Source of the DNA: an uncultured Roseobacter sp. | GTDB lineage: Bacteria > Pseudomonadota > Alphaproteobacteria > Rhodobacterales > Rhodobacteraceae | DNA: 64,000 nt | NCBI GenBank assembly: GCA_947501635.1 | Contig: CANMWT010000013.1 | Coordinates: 1-64,000, forward strand | Direction: 5' to 3' | In this document: in pieces, positions 1 to 10,602 of the stretch | Layout of the letters: each line of letters starts with the position of its first letter | How positions within the stretch are numbered: the first letter of the stretch is position 1 | The notes under the pieces: model-generated | Database searches by the model: none | What the model was told of the DNA's origin: nothing | What the model saw: the letters and a program-made list of their open reading frames with translations, nothing else | Program-made: the position numbers and the translations under genes

Positions 1-95
1 CTCCATGTTCCCTAACGCATACCATAGGACACAAAATCGTGAACTGACAATAAATAAATTCACAAAACTGAATGCGACCGGTTTGGCAGCGCAAT

Positions 96-674
96 TCAGT
101 CGGTGTTTCCGTCGTTTCTTTCCTGGATCATACGCGCATGATAGCGCTGAAAATCTTCGCCGTTATCAAGCAGGTAGCGCTTCTCATTTACCCATGTGAA
201 CATGTCCAGTGTCGTACCATAGGCGAAGGCACCCGGCATCATGGCAACGGCGGCCTGTTGCGCTGTCTGACCCTCCGCAACCTCTTCCGGCATGAACAGA
301 ATCGTCGGCGTGAAGAGCATGCCCCATTTGCGTGCAGCATCTTTCTCCGACAACACCTCCCCGTCGAAATCGGTGACTTCGGTATCGCCGTGCAGATTAA
401 GCTGAACCACAAAGAAGTTGTCTTCGATGTATGCCGCCAGCGTCTCTCTGGGAAACACTTCCTCATGCATCTTGGTGCAGTAGACACATCCGCGCTGCTC
501 AAAGAAAATCGCCAGCCGCTTGCCCTCGCCCTGCGCTTCTTCGAGGTCTTCGCGCAGGTCCTTGAAGGTGTCGCGCATCCACACGGTCTTGTGCAGCCCG
601 TCATCTCCAAGCTCGGCCGCGGCCACCGGTAATGCCAGCGCCACAACAGTCAGCAGTCCAATCAATCGTCCCAT
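96..674 (-). CDS. Thioredoxin-family protein, periplasmic (SoxW-like)
   Basis: Signal peptide MGRLIGLLTVVALALPVAAA, CVYC redox motif, FTPTILF cis-Pro-like segment; directly downstream of a CcdA-like gene. Confidence 0.8.
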   Translation of the reverse strand: MGRLIGLLTVVALALPVAAAELGDDGLHKTVWMRDTFKDLREDLEEAQGEGKRLAIFFEQRGCVYCTKMHEEVFPRETLAAYIEDNFFVVQLNLHGDTEVTDFDGEVLSEKDAARKWGMLFTPTILFMPEEVAEGQTAQQAAVAMMPGAFAYGTTLDMFTWVNEKRYLLDNGEDFQRYHARMIQERNDGNTD

Positions 675-685
675 GTGCTTCTCCC

Positions 686-1423
686 TTAGATATTCTGAAA
701 GGCCGGAAAGGTTTCCAGCATCCATTGTGCGATCAGGTTCACGCTGTCGGTTGCGATCAGCGCGGCGAACAGCAGCATCAAAAGCCCCATGGCCTTTTCA
801 ACCTTGGGCAGGTGCTGGCGGAACCGCGAAACAAACCGCAAAAACGGTCCGATGAACAGCGATGCCACCACGAATGGCGCGGTCATCGCCACTCCGAACA
901 CCAACAACAATACCAGCCCCCGCGCCGCAGTCGCCTCTGTGCTGGCGGTAAAGATCACGGCAGTCAGCACGCCGCCCACACAAGGCGTCCAGCCGGCCGC
1001 GAAAGCAAGGCCGACCACATAGGCACCCAGCACCGACATGTTGCCTGTGTCACCCGCCTCGACCTGAAACACCCGGTTGAGAAAACCGATGCGAACAACC
1101 CCCAGAAAGTGCAGCCCCATAACAAAAACAACAGCTGCCGCGAACAGCCGGAACTCGGCCTGAGCCCCGCGAAAGCTCTGGCTGAGACCGTAGGCAGCAG
1201 CGCCGAGCAGCACAAAGACGGTGATGATTCCCAATGAAAACATCACCGAGGCCAGAAATGCGCGCCGCCGCACACCGGGGGCCAAGACGCCGTCGGCGCT
1301 GATTTGTGACATGGATGTGCCCGCCATGTAACTGAGATAGAAGGGAACAATCGGCAGAACGCAGGGCGAGAAAAAGACGATCAGCCCCCCTGCGAGCGCT
1401 CCCAGGATTGATACGTCGAACAT
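686..1423 (-). CDS. ccdA: Cytochrome c biogenesis protein CcdA family (DsbD-like membrane thiol transporter)
   Basis: Multi-pass membrane protein with SPCVLPIVPFYLSYMAG and GWTPCVGGVL motifs typical of CcdA. Confidence 0.9.
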   Translation of the reverse strand: MFDVSILGALAGGLIVFFSPCVLPIVPFYLSYMAGTSMSQISADGVLAPGVRRRAFLASVMFSLGIITVFVLLGAAAYGLSQSFRGAQAEFRLFAAAVVFVMGLHFLGVVRIGFLNRVFQVEAGDTGNMSVLGAYVVGLAFAAGWTPCVGGVLTAVIFTASTEATAARGLVLLLVFGVAMTAPFVVASLFIGPFLRFVSRFRQHLPKVEKAMGLLMLLFAALIATDSVNLIAQWMLETFPAFQNI

Positions 1424-1562
1424 ATTGCGCTGCCTTTTCGAGTACTACCGACACACATTCAAACTATTGTATATTTCCCGCTCCCGTCAAATAGCCAGCA
1501 GCACTGACCCTTATGGACAGCGCACCAGCAGGGCAGATCAATGCACAAACGCAGGTGACGGA

Positions 1563-2591
1563 TCAGAATGCCAGTGAAAAGCTCAGGGTAAACACGTCGC
1601 TCTCCAGCCGCCTTTTGGCGCCAAACTCCTTGACGTATTTTGCTTTGAAGCTGAGGTCACCGCCGAAAAGCTGCCCGCCGCTGTAGGTAATGATCGGTCC
1701 GGCGCCGCTGACACGGGCCTTCAGGCTTTCGGCCCCCAGAAAGCTTTGCGTCAGATCTGCGCCACGCCCGCTGTCATTGGACAATTGCTGGTAGGTGTAT
1801 CCTGTCAGGCCCAGGCCCCAGCCGGACGGCAATCGCTGAACCACGGCACCTTCCAACTGGATAGCCGGAGCAGTCTGATAGTCGGTTGCGGTGTTGAATG
1901 TACTGAAAAGAAGGCTGGCCGCTCCGGAGAGCTCCAGTCCTGTTTGCGGATTAAGCGACGTGACCGCGACAAAGGGTTGAAAAGACCAGACGTTCTTGCC
2001 GTTTGACAGCAAGTCAACGCTGCGGTTGGCAAGGTCGATTGTAGCGGTGTCGTAGTCACCCGTGGGCATATAGACAGACAAACCGGCACTGTAGTGCAGT
2101 GTCTCGTCATGCCAGCCCACAAAGCCGGTGACTGTAATGTCGCCGATGCCCGAAGACGTATCATTGACGCCAAGACCGTTGATCGGTGCCGTCACTGCGG
2201 TATAGGACAGCGAGATGTCCGGCACCGGGATTGTGACGTTGAGGCCCGGTGTGCCACCCCACAGCTTCTGGTCAAACACCTGTGTAAACCCAAAGCGGTA
2301 CAGGTTGAGGTCCACATCAGCATCCGCACGGATCGGGAGGCCGCCGATCGAAACGCCCTGTACATCGCCTTCCAACCGGTCATAGGAAAAGCTCAGATAC
2401 GTTCCGGGGGGCGGCACGATCCCCGCAAGCGTGTCGCGGGAGCCCAGAAAGTAGGCCCCCGTGCCCCCCTCAACGGCCTGAGACGACGTCGCCCATCCGG
2501 CACCCAGTGGGACCAGACAACCGAGTGTCAACAGGCGGATGACGGCGAGTTTGCTGGTCGACATATGATAAGCTTTTGGAGAGTACTGCAT
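1563..2591 (-). CDS. Outer-membrane transporter of the SphA/MetA-pathway phenol degradation-like family
   Basis: Signal peptide, EGGTGAYFLGSRDTLAGIVPPPGTYLSFSYDR N-terminus and beta-strand rich C-terminus ending in aromatic FSLAF; paralogous in layout to 30212-31186. Confidence 0.65.
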   Translation of the reverse strand: MQYSPKAYHMSTSKLAVIRLLTLGCLVPLGAGWATSSQAVEGGTGAYFLGSRDTLAGIVPPPGTYLSFSYDRLEGDVQGVSIGGLPIRADADVDLNLYRFGFTQVFDQKLWGGTPGLNVTIPVPDISLSYTAVTAPINGLGVNDTSSGIGDITVTGFVGWHDETLHYSAGLSVYMPTGDYDTATIDLANRSVDLLSNGKNVWSFQPFVAVTSLNPQTGLELSGAASLLFSTFNTATDYQTAPAIQLEGAVVQRLPSGWGLGLTGYTYQQLSNDSGRGADLTQSFLGAESLKARVSGAGPIITYSGGQLFGGDLSFKAKYVKEFGAKRRLESDVFTLSFSLAF

Positions 2592-2859
2592 TGTCTTTCC
2601 TTGCATTTGTCTTCTCGGGAGCAGCGCTTTGACCGTAAAGCCAAGCCTGTCAGATGCGGTCAAGCCGGTGTTGAAAAAGTTGTGCGCGTAGATTGCGACA
2701 AGCTGGACGAGCCTGCTGCCAAATCGCCGTAGTTTGGAAAGCTGCCTGTGTTTCTTGCATCAGCCCACCGCTATCACCAGCACCGCCGCTTGCTGCTGGC
2801 AGGTCCTTGGCACACCGTAACCCGCACAGCCCCTTCGTAGCGCCCTCTGCAGGCCAGGT

Positions 2860-4686
2860 TCATTCGGCGGGACCGTACCAAATGGGCGACGTCCAGCTAC
2901 GCTCTTGTATCCAGGCGGGCACAGTATCCAGCAAAGGCAGACCGTTTCTGACCGCGTCATATGTCGTCCAGCGCGGCGTCGGAATCTCGATCACGCGCGA
3001 ATAGTAGAGCGCATGCGCCTCGGCGTCGAAATCGTCATCTATCCAATGCCCGATAAGCTCGGCGGCACCTATGTCGTTTGTATATGTCGCGGTTTCGGCA
3101 TTTACCGTGTTGCCAACGGCCGGAAGGGCACCATTGGCATCCGGTGCGCGATCCCCCGACCAGGCAACATTGATTATTCGCTCTTGCGGCTCTCCTGCGT
3201 CATCGACCCAGCCCTTGATGATCTGGATACGGTCAAGATTGGCCCCCTGCGGATCCTTCATGGCATGCACCGTAAAGCTGGGCGCCCCGTCCAGCCCCGT
3301 CAGCGTACCGCCCATCGGTACACCATTGGCATAACCATCCATAACCATCCGCACCGGATCGTCTGTCGCGTTAAGCGCCGCACCCGCAAAGAAACGCGGC
3401 TTTATGCGCGGGCCAGACGTCACAAAGGTTTCACGGGCCTGCATCGCATCGAAGATCGCCCCACGGGTGTTCTTTGGCGCCCAGACACCGGCGATAGACC
3501 CCGGGTTGGCCTCGGGTCCATTCACCCAGCCATCGATCTCCCCCTCCCGGCGCTGTTCGATCGTGCCGTCTGCAGGACCATGGCTGCCGTTATAGGTGGC
3601 TTCGTCCACATCGCTGGGTGCGCCGTTATGGTTATCCGTCCCGCCAATAAAGCCAAGTTTGTAGGGATTTGCGCCCAGTTTCGCCTCGTAATCCAAGCCT
3701 TTGGTAACAGCCCAACGCACAAAATTCTGACGCTGAAAATCCCGCCCGCTATAGGTCGACAGGCTTTCGGCGTTTTCAAAATCGGCAAATTCATCAGCAG
3801 GCCAAAGCGATGCTACAACCTCGGAGTTGCCCTTGATCTGCATCATCTCGATCAGCGGCTCCCACTTAGCGCGCGTTTGTGCATATTCGCGCGTCAGCGG
3901 GTTGCCGTCATTATCTACCGGCTCGAACATCAGCCCCTTGCTGCCGTTGGAGTTGTGAGGAATGGCCAAAAGCGTGGACCCGTTGGCTTCCTGCTCTGCC
4001 ATCCAGGCCCAAAGCTCTTCTTCGTTGGTGGTATCGAGCGCGCTGATCGGCATGTCCGGCACGATCGCATCGCGAAAGATCACATTACGGTGCATGTTCC
4101 CCGCATTTGGCGCAGAGGTCCACTCGAAGGCCACGAAAGTCGTAAACACGCCGGGATCGTAATGTGCCTCGGCTGCCGTGACGATAATGTCCTTCCACGC
4201 TGTGATGGTCGTTTCTTCACCGGCATAGAAGGGCGGATGCTCGGGCGTGCCCGACCGCATGTTGTTGATTACATACTTTAAAAACCATGCGCGCTGTTCA
4301 TCGATGTTGGACAGGCCGCGCAACGCGCTCAGAGCTTCTTGATAATGCCCGGCCGCGGCAGGCACTTGCGCCGACAACATCTCACCCAGAAACTCCGCAT
4401 GGTCGGAAACAGCGGCAAAATCCAAAGGACTGCCGATGTTCCGGATTACGTCATTGACGACGACATTCTCTCCCTTGGCGTATCGATAGGCATCAAAAGT
4501 TGTGAGCCTCGCTCCACCAATGTAAGCATCCAGCGAAAAAGATGTATGCACATGCGTTTCACCAAAATACGCGTTTTTCAGCGGGTTTTCAGCCACTCTG
4601 TTTTCCTGCGCGGAATGATCCACCGGCTGCGCTGCCGCCGCAGCGGCAAAAACGCTCAAAACAAGACCTGCAACAACCTGCTTCAT
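2860..4686 (-). CDS. DUF3604 domain-containing protein (paralog 1)
   Basis: YFGETHVHTSFSLDAY, HRNVIFRD, FIGGTDNHNGAPSDV, TSPIWYGPAE conserved blocks; signal peptide. Confidence 0.85.
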   Translation of the reverse strand: MKQVVAGLVLSVFAAAAAAQPVDHSAQENRVAENPLKNAYFGETHVHTSFSLDAYIGGARLTTFDAYRYAKGENVVVNDVIRNIGSPLDFAAVSDHAEFLGEMLSAQVPAAAGHYQEALSALRGLSNIDEQRAWFLKYVINNMRSGTPEHPPFYAGEETTITAWKDIIVTAAEAHYDPGVFTTFVAFEWTSAPNAGNMHRNVIFRDAIVPDMPISALDTTNEEELWAWMAEQEANGSTLLAIPHNSNGSKGLMFEPVDNDGNPLTREYAQTRAKWEPLIEMMQIKGNSEVVASLWPADEFADFENAESLSTYSGRDFQRQNFVRWAVTKGLDYEAKLGANPYKLGFIGGTDNHNGAPSDVDEATYNGSHGPADGTIEQRREGEIDGWVNGPEANPGSIAGVWAPKNTRGAIFDAMQARETFVTSGPRIKPRFFAGAALNATDDPVRMVMDGYANGVPMGGTLTGLDGAPSFTVHAMKDPQGANLDRIQIIKGWVDDAGEPQERIINVAWSGDRAPDANGALPAVGNTVNAETATYTNDIGAAELIGHWIDDDFDAEAHALYYSRVIEIPTPRWTTYDAVRNGLPLLDTVPAWIQERSWTSPIWYGPAE

Positions 4687-4754
4687 GGGTCTTTCCTTTT
4701 CGCTTGAATAAACACGGCGCCGGGTGACGCGCGCCATGCACGCCCGACGCATCC

Positions 4755-4997
4755 CTACTTGGATGCTTTCTTTTTGACCTCTTTGCCTTTGCCGTCCACG
4801 CCGGCCACATCGCGGGCTGTTTCCGCAACACCACAGCGGTTACCAACACCCACGGTCGCCTTCATTGCAGCACCCTTAACCGCTTTCTGGGTGGTGCACT
4901 CAGGATCAACCGCGTCTTTCGCTTTCCCCGTCAGCTTGTTCTCTGCTGCCGCACCACTGGCAACGAATACACACACTATCAGCGCTTTTCGAAACAT
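4755..4997 (-). CDS. Small secreted Cys-containing hypothetical protein
   Basis: 80 aa, signal peptide MFRKALIVCVFVASGAAAE, two Cys in mature part, Lys-rich C-terminus; located between two DUF3604 genes. Confidence 0.6.
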   Translation of the reverse strand: MFRKALIVCVFVASGAAAENKLTGKAKDAVDPECTTQKAVKGAAMKATVGVGNRCGVAETARDVAGVDGKGKEVKKKASK

Positions 4998-5011
4998 ATC
5001 ATCCTACCCCA

Positions 5012-6931
5012 TTACTCGTTCGGACTGTACCAGATGGGTGATGTATAGGCGCGATCCTGCGTTATCATCACCACATCATCGTCCATTTCCACGTTGAATT
5101 TGACCGCATCATAGGCTGTCCACCGCGGTGTCGGGATTTCGATGACCCGCGCATAGTAAAAGGCGTCTTCGGCGGGGTCAAAGTCGGGATCTGTCCAGAC
5201 GGCACCCAGTTCTGCCGCGCCGATGTCATTTGTCCAAGAAGGGATCGACAGGTCTACCGTGTTGCCGACAGGCGGCAGCTTCCCCTCGCCGTCCGGTGCG
5301 CGGACCCCGCCCCAGGCGACGTCATAAACCCTTTCCATCGCCTCGCCGGTCTCGGCGTCTATCCAACCCTTGATGATCTGGACGCGATCAAGGTTCGCAC
5401 CAACAGGATCGCGCAAGGCATAAACAAGAAAATCCGGCGCGCCATCCGCAGGAACCGCCAGATCACCGCCCATTGGCACCCCGCCCAGATACCCGATCTG
5501 CGCCAGATCGCGCCGGGCCATAACATCTGCTGCATAGTCACCACCAAAAAAGCGCACTGTCATGCGCGGACCGGTGGTGGCGTATGTCTCGCGCCGTTCC
5601 ATCGCATCAAAGAGTGCGCCCCGCGTATTCTGTTCGGCCCAGACCGCGGTCAACCCGGCGGCCGAATATATCCAGGATTCAAACGCCACATCCCCGTTGG
5701 GATAGGTCCGGCCGACATGGCTGGCACGGTCCGGGCTGGGTTCATAGGCTGCAAACTTGCTGTAAAAGTTGTTCTCCTGAACGGTGGTCATACCGACATG
5801 TGTGTCCGTCGCGCCATCCGCGCCGAACTTGTACGGGTTCACGCCCAGCTTTTGGCCCAGTTGCAACCCCCGCAACAGACCTGCACGCGCATATTCGCCG
5901 GGCAGCATTTCGGGCGTTTTGCGCGTGGTGGCATCAAGGTTGCCGTAATCCCACGTTTCGAAATCGGCAAACTCGTCTTCGGGCGACAGGAGCGGATGCG
6001 CTTCACCGTCCCCTTTCAGCTGTGTCCACTCGTACAGTCGCTCCCATTTCTGTCGCTGTTGCGCGTAGGCCGCATCCAAAGGCGCACCATCCGCGAAATC
6101 ATCGACCAGTGGGAACATCATGCCGCTGGACAGGTTGCCGTTGTGCGGGATCGCAGTGACGTCGCCGCCCGTAACGGCTTCGTAGTTTTCCAGCCAAGCC
6201 CACAGATCACGGGGGTTCGACGATCCTAAAGGTGGCGTTGTTGTATAGGGCACCACCTGTCCCGCGCGCTCCGGACCATCACGGAAAATGACATTCCGGT
6301 GCAGGTTGTTTCCGGCAACAAGTGACGTCCACTCAAAGGCAATGAAAGTCGTGAAAACACCGGGGTCGTTGAACTCCTCCGCCGCGGCTATGATATCATC
6401 CCAGACCCGTTTGTAGGCAGGATTGCCAGGTTGATAGTTCAATGTCGGTGAAATCGTACCCTGCGCGAATTGCTTGGTCAGTTCCTGCGCGGCGCGCCGC
6501 GCCGTCTGCCCCCCCTGCGCAAAAGCTTCGTGGAATTGCCGGCCTTGTTCGTCTGCCAGAATGTTCGGCGCACCCGCAAGGATATCGGTAATTGCTCCCA
6601 TCCCGTCGGAGTGATCGGTGATCATGTAAAAGTCGAGCGGCCGGGACAGTTTAACCGGTTGTCCCGTGTTCGACGTGATCTGCTCTCCGCGCGCCAGACG
6701 GTAGCTGTCACGGGGCAAAAGCACGGTGCCACCCCCGCCTGCATCAGCCGAAAGTGCCGTGTGCACATGGGTGTCGCCAAAGTAAACCTGCGTAGGAAAG
6801 GACCGGTCGGCATAAGGGGAATACGGCCTGCCGGCCAAAACACTGTCTGTCGCGTCAGGTGGCACATCCTGCGCAAGGGTCAGACCCGGCGATAAAAACA
6901 GAACAACGGTCGCAAAATAAAATAGCTTCAT
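5012..6931 (-). CDS. DUF3604 domain-containing protein (paralog 2)
   Basis: YFGDTHVHTALSADAGGGG, HRNVIFRDGPERAGQ, ADGATDTHVGMTTV, TSPIWYSPNE; same architecture as 2860-4686. Confidence 0.85.
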   Translation of the reverse strand: MKLFYFATVVLFLSPGLTLAQDVPPDATDSVLAGRPYSPYADRSFPTQVYFGDTHVHTALSADAGGGGTVLLPRDSYRLARGEQITSNTGQPVKLSRPLDFYMITDHSDGMGAITDILAGAPNILADEQGRQFHEAFAQGGQTARRAAQELTKQFAQGTISPTLNYQPGNPAYKRVWDDIIAAAEEFNDPGVFTTFIAFEWTSLVAGNNLHRNVIFRDGPERAGQVVPYTTTPPLGSSNPRDLWAWLENYEAVTGGDVTAIPHNGNLSSGMMFPLVDDFADGAPLDAAYAQQRQKWERLYEWTQLKGDGEAHPLLSPEDEFADFETWDYGNLDATTRKTPEMLPGEYARAGLLRGLQLGQKLGVNPYKFGADGATDTHVGMTTVQENNFYSKFAAYEPSPDRASHVGRTYPNGDVAFESWIYSAAGLTAVWAEQNTRGALFDAMERRETYATTGPRMTVRFFGGDYAADVMARRDLAQIGYLGGVPMGGDLAVPADGAPDFLVYALRDPVGANLDRVQIIKGWIDAETGEAMERVYDVAWGGVRAPDGEGKLPPVGNTVDLSIPSWTNDIGAAELGAVWTDPDFDPAEDAFYYARVIEIPTPRWTAYDAVKFNVEMDDDVVMITQDRAYTSPIWYSPNE

Positions 6932-7131
6932 AATCCCCCCGAAAAAGGCATTTGAAATACAACCGATCGGCTTATCGGCACGCGGCGGAAATGAGAAAGA
7001 GACGACGCCTCAAATGGCCCACCCACCTGTAACAACGGCCGCGTCGTCCCGAATCCACGAGGACACCTCTGGACTGTGGCATAGAAAATATGCTTAAGCA
7101 GTCCAAATTTGGACACGTACAAGAGGTTAAA

Positions 7132-7818
7132 ATGGAGTCGCAGACACGCGCGGCCCTGATGTCGGGATGGCTCGGTCAGATTGACCGTTCCGTGGCCGAA
7201 TTGATCCTGCAGGCTGGACGGCTAAGCAAATTTTCTGATGGTGCGGAAATTTACGGCTTGGGGCAACCTCAGGATTGCCTGCACGGTGTAGCCCGCGGCA
7301 CCGTGAAAATGCTGGTGGCCGTGAACGAACAAGACCCCAAATTCGGGCATCTCGCGGGTCCCGGTTTCTGGTTTGGCGAGACCGCCGCGGTGACTGGCAA
7401 CCAAAGCCTGGTCGAATTGACGGCGTCAGGTCCAACCGAGACCCTGAGCATCTCCAGAAAGCAGATAGATGCAATTGCACAGACCCACGCAGGCGTCTGG
7501 CCCGCCATTACCCTGCTGGCGGTTTGCAATCTGGGCACCGCTATCGCCGTCGGCGAAGATCTCCTCATCCGGGATTCGCGTAAGAGAATGGTAGCGACGC
7601 TGCTGCGGCTTAGCGCAAGAAGAAGTTGCTTTCAGAACATACCGCCTTTTGCGTCCATCCCCGTTAGCTGGAACGAACTGGCCGAAGCGACCAACCTGTC
7701 GCGCTCCAAAGTCGGAGCGCTTTTGTCGGAGCTTTCCAAACAAGGCTTGGTCGAGACCCGGCAAAAACAGGTTCGGGTTGTGGATGCGATCGGTCTTGAT
7801 GAGCTTCTCAAGCAGTAA
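7132..7818 (+). CDS. Crp/Fnr family transcriptional regulator
   Basis: cNMP-binding-like N-terminus (GPGFWFGETAAVTG) and C-terminal wHTH (SWNELAEATNLSRSKVGALLSELSKQGLV). Confidence 0.85.
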   Translation: MESQTRAALMSGWLGQIDRSVAELILQAGRLSKFSDGAEIYGLGQPQDCLHGVARGTVKMLVAVNEQDPKFGHLAGPGFWFGETAAVTGNQSLVELTASGPTETLSISRKQIDAIAQTHAGVWPAITLLAVCNLGTAIAVGEDLLIRDSRKRMVATLLRLSARRSCFQNIPPFASIPVSWNELAEATNLSRSKVGALLSELSKQGLVETRQKQVRVVDAIGLDELLKQ

Positions 7819-7980
7819 AAAAGCAGCACACGTATGCTTCGCATCTCATCCCAACTGAACTGCGTCCGGCTATCGTTGGTGGGCAGTTGGCGAATACTCA
7901 CACATGTCGGAGTGCTGCATCACCGCAACTGACTGCAAGAAAGAGTTCTTGAGCGTTGCGCTACAAAATGAGCGCTGCTC

Positions 7981-9243
7981 ATGTTTGTTGACTTGAAAAC
8001 CGACACTGGGCCACAGTCTGCTTCAGGAGAGCGCCAACGCTTTGAACGGCTTGCAAAACCATACGAACTAAAAATGAATATAAGTCACCATTCAAAAAAG
8101 AACACGCTAATCTCAATCTATGATGCAGCGCTTTCTGACAACAATTGGAGATCTGCACTCGACGCCTGCCAAAAAGCCGTGAATGCCGCGGACGCGATGT
8201 TCTACCAGTTCAGTCGCGCCGAAACGGTCAGTTTCGCGCTGGAAGAAACCAGCACGAACATAACGCAACACCAGCATCTCCTGTCGGAATACAATCAACT
8301 CGTCGCTGAGGGTCGGGGCTCCAATTATGATGAGGAAGGGCTGGGGTATGTGCATCAGACACAACCCTACACAGTCACCTTGGACGAGAATATCTGGTCA
8401 TTGGATGAAACCTATCTTGCAAGACCAGAAGTTCAAATAGCGCTAAAAGGCGGGTATCTGCGCCGAAGTTTCATTAATCTCTCCAGTGATCCGATAACGT
8501 TGAGCGGATTGATTTTTCTCTACGGTCGGAACTGTGACGACGCAGTGCCCGCTGGTGTGAAGGAAGTCGGCCCTTTTTTCGCGCCGCATGTCTCGAAAGC
8601 CGCAGAGATATTCCGACTGACGACGGGGCTTCGCCAAAAATACAACGCGGTGTTATCCGTCCTCGACAAGATTTCAACGGGTGTATTGGTCGTATTGGAA
8701 AATGGTAACATTGCTGTCAAAAACCGTTGCGCACAGCAATTGCTGGAAGAGAAGTCAGGCGTGTCCGAAACAAAGAGCGGTCAGTTCGCGGCCAACGACG
8801 ACACCGCTGCAGCCTTGTTAAAACGCGCAATTCAGGAGGTGGGACTAACCGCCAAGGGCGAGCATGATCAGTCCGGGGTAGTTGTCCAAATCCCAAGGCG
8901 TGACGGTGATGTGCCACTCATCGCAGTCGTCTCTCCGCTTCGGGACGGAGAAATGGAAATTGAAAAGGGACTATCCGGGGCGCTTGTGACGCTGGTTGAT
9001 CCGATGCGACCGGTCGATGTTCAATGCGATCTGGTCGCACAGGCCTATGGACTGACAAAAGCCGAGACCCGTGTCGCTGAGTTGGTTCTCCAAGGTAAGT
9101 CGAATGTGGAAATCTCCGACAGGTTCGAAGTCAGCCCGGAGACAGTGAAAAGCCAGATCAGTGCGATTTTGGCAAAGTCAGGATGCAAAAGCCGGGTGGC
9201 GTTTATCTGGCGCGTATTCCAACTTATTCCGCCGATTGAGTAG
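7981..9243 (+). CDS. LuxR-type helix-turn-helix transcriptional regulator
   Basis: C-terminal LTKAETRVAELVLQGKSNVEISDRFEVSPETVKSQISAILAKSGCKSRVAF; true start may be 8074. Confidence 0.85.
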   Translation: MFVDLKTDTGPQSASGERQRFERLAKPYELKMNISHHSKKNTLISIYDAALSDNNWRSALDACQKAVNAADAMFYQFSRAETVSFALEETSTNITQHQHLLSEYNQLVAEGRGSNYDEEGLGYVHQTQPYTVTLDENIWSLDETYLARPEVQIALKGGYLRRSFINLSSDPITLSGLIFLYGRNCDDAVPAGVKEVGPFFAPHVSKAAEIFRLTTGLRQKYNAVLSVLDKISTGVLVVLENGNIAVKNRCAQQLLEEKSGVSETKSGQFAANDDTAAALLKRAIQEVGLTAKGEHDQSGVVVQIPRRDGDVPLIAVVSPLRDGEMEIEKGLSGALVTLVDPMRPVDVQCDLVAQAYGLTKAETRVAELVLQGKSNVEISDRFEVSPETVKSQISAILAKSGCKSRVAFIWRVFQLIPPIE

Positions 9244-9434
9244 ACTCCGCCGCACTGCGCGAAGCGGCGGCACCGTCAGTGCTTGCCCCTGAAATTCCCA
9301 AACAAAACAACGTATCCCCCGGATGGGGGATGTGACGCATTCGGCGAAATAGTAGCTTGAGGATTGGGGTTGCTGGGAAGATCCGGCGAAATAGCGAGTT
9401 TCGAAAACGTCTTTCGATTTTGGGATAATACATT

Positions 9435-10319
9435 ATGAAATACTTTGTTTGCGCCTTCGCGCTTTGCGCTGGACTGACGACAACCGCTGAAGCGGCAACA
9501 TTCACTTCTTCTGTCACGGCCGCCGGCTGCACCGATTTTGAGAGTAACGCAACAGGCTCATCTGCGACGTGTGACGCGCCAACATCGGGTGACTCTCGGG
9601 GTAACGGGTCTTTTGCTGAGTCCGAAGGCGGAACACTCCGCGTCGGGGCAGAGTCCTTCGCGTTGCGTGATACATCAGGCACTCTTCAAGTCAGCGGGAG
9701 CCAGAATACAGCGCAGGCGACCTTCAGTGATACCTTGTTTTTCAGCGAGGACACAGGGGTGTATCGGCTGGAAATCGACCTGTTGGGTTCCCTTTCACTT
9801 GTCGCACCTGATCTTGGATCGCCATCTGTTATTACGTCCAGCATCTCACTCGACGCGTCTGGAAATGGGACGCTCAGCGAATTTGACGTAATTGTTCAAG
9901 ACGAAGTAGGCTTCGGCGCTCCTCAACTTTCGGTGGACCAAAATGAGATCGTCGACTTCGTCGACTTCTTCGAGTTCGCCTTTTCAGGTGGACAACTTGA
10001 CTTGTTCGTCAGCTTGCAAGCTTTGGCGCGATGTTCTGGTGCCATCACTTCAACCTGCTCAGCCGAAGCGGAATTCCTGAACAGCCTGCGGATAATTGGC
10101 GGCGAAGTGCTAGGAGCAAACGGCGACCCAGTCAGTGATGGCTTTATCGGCTCTGACTCCGGCTTCGATTATATTGCGGGGGTTGCTCCACATGATCGCG
10201 GCGATCCCGTCTCGCCGATACCGCTCCCTGCCGCGGGGTGGCTTATGCTGGCTGGGCTTGCGGGTTTAGGTACACTCCGCGCCGCTGGTCGCCGAGAAAG
10301 AAGGTCCAAACTCATTTAA
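9435..10319 (+). CDS. VPLPA-CTERM sorting domain-containing exported protein
   Basis: Signal peptide; C-terminal SPIPLPAAGWLMLAGLAGLGTLRAAGRRERR tripartite sorting signal. Confidence 0.85.
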   Translation: MKYFVCAFALCAGLTTTAEAATFTSSVTAAGCTDFESNATGSSATCDAPTSGDSRGNGSFAESEGGTLRVGAESFALRDTSGTLQVSGSQNTAQATFSDTLFFSEDTGVYRLEIDLLGSLSLVAPDLGSPSVITSSISLDASGNGTLSEFDVIVQDEVGFGAPQLSVDQNEIVDFVDFFEFAFSGGQLDLFVSLQALARCSGAITSTCSAEAEFLNSLRIIGGEVLGANGDPVSDGFIGSDSGFDYIAGVAPHDRGDPVSPIPLPAAGWLMLAGLAGLGTLRAAGRRERRSKLI

Positions 10320-10328
10320 GTACCTTCG

Positions 10329-10360
10329 CCCCGGGTGGTTTCGCCGCCCGGGGTTATTTT
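10329..10360 (+). terminator. Rho-independent terminator after the VPLPA-CTERM gene
   Basis: CCCCGGGTGG-TTTCG-CCGCCCGGGG stem-loop followed by TTATTTTT. Confidence 0.8.
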
Positions 10361-10602
10361 TAAGCCTGCCTGGCCACATTTGAGCCTTTTGCCACCCCCA
10401 TTTTTTCTACCTCTCACAGCTCTTGCGCCGCGTCGTATTCTTCGGCCAAACGCATGTCAGCGCGAGCACGAATAGCGAGAACATGTTCTTGAGAGCGGTG
10501 GACCTCAGACAACCGTTCGGACTTTTGGGATTGTTTCGTATAAGATGTCGTCGGGCGTTTCGCTCAAGCAAAATTCAAACAACAGAAATTTGGAGACACC
10601 AG

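Noticed and set aside
2905-4281. 458-aa plus-strand ORF opposite the DUF3604 gene
   Set aside because: Shadow ORF; the minus strand encodes a clear DUF3604 protein with signal peptide and conserved motifs.
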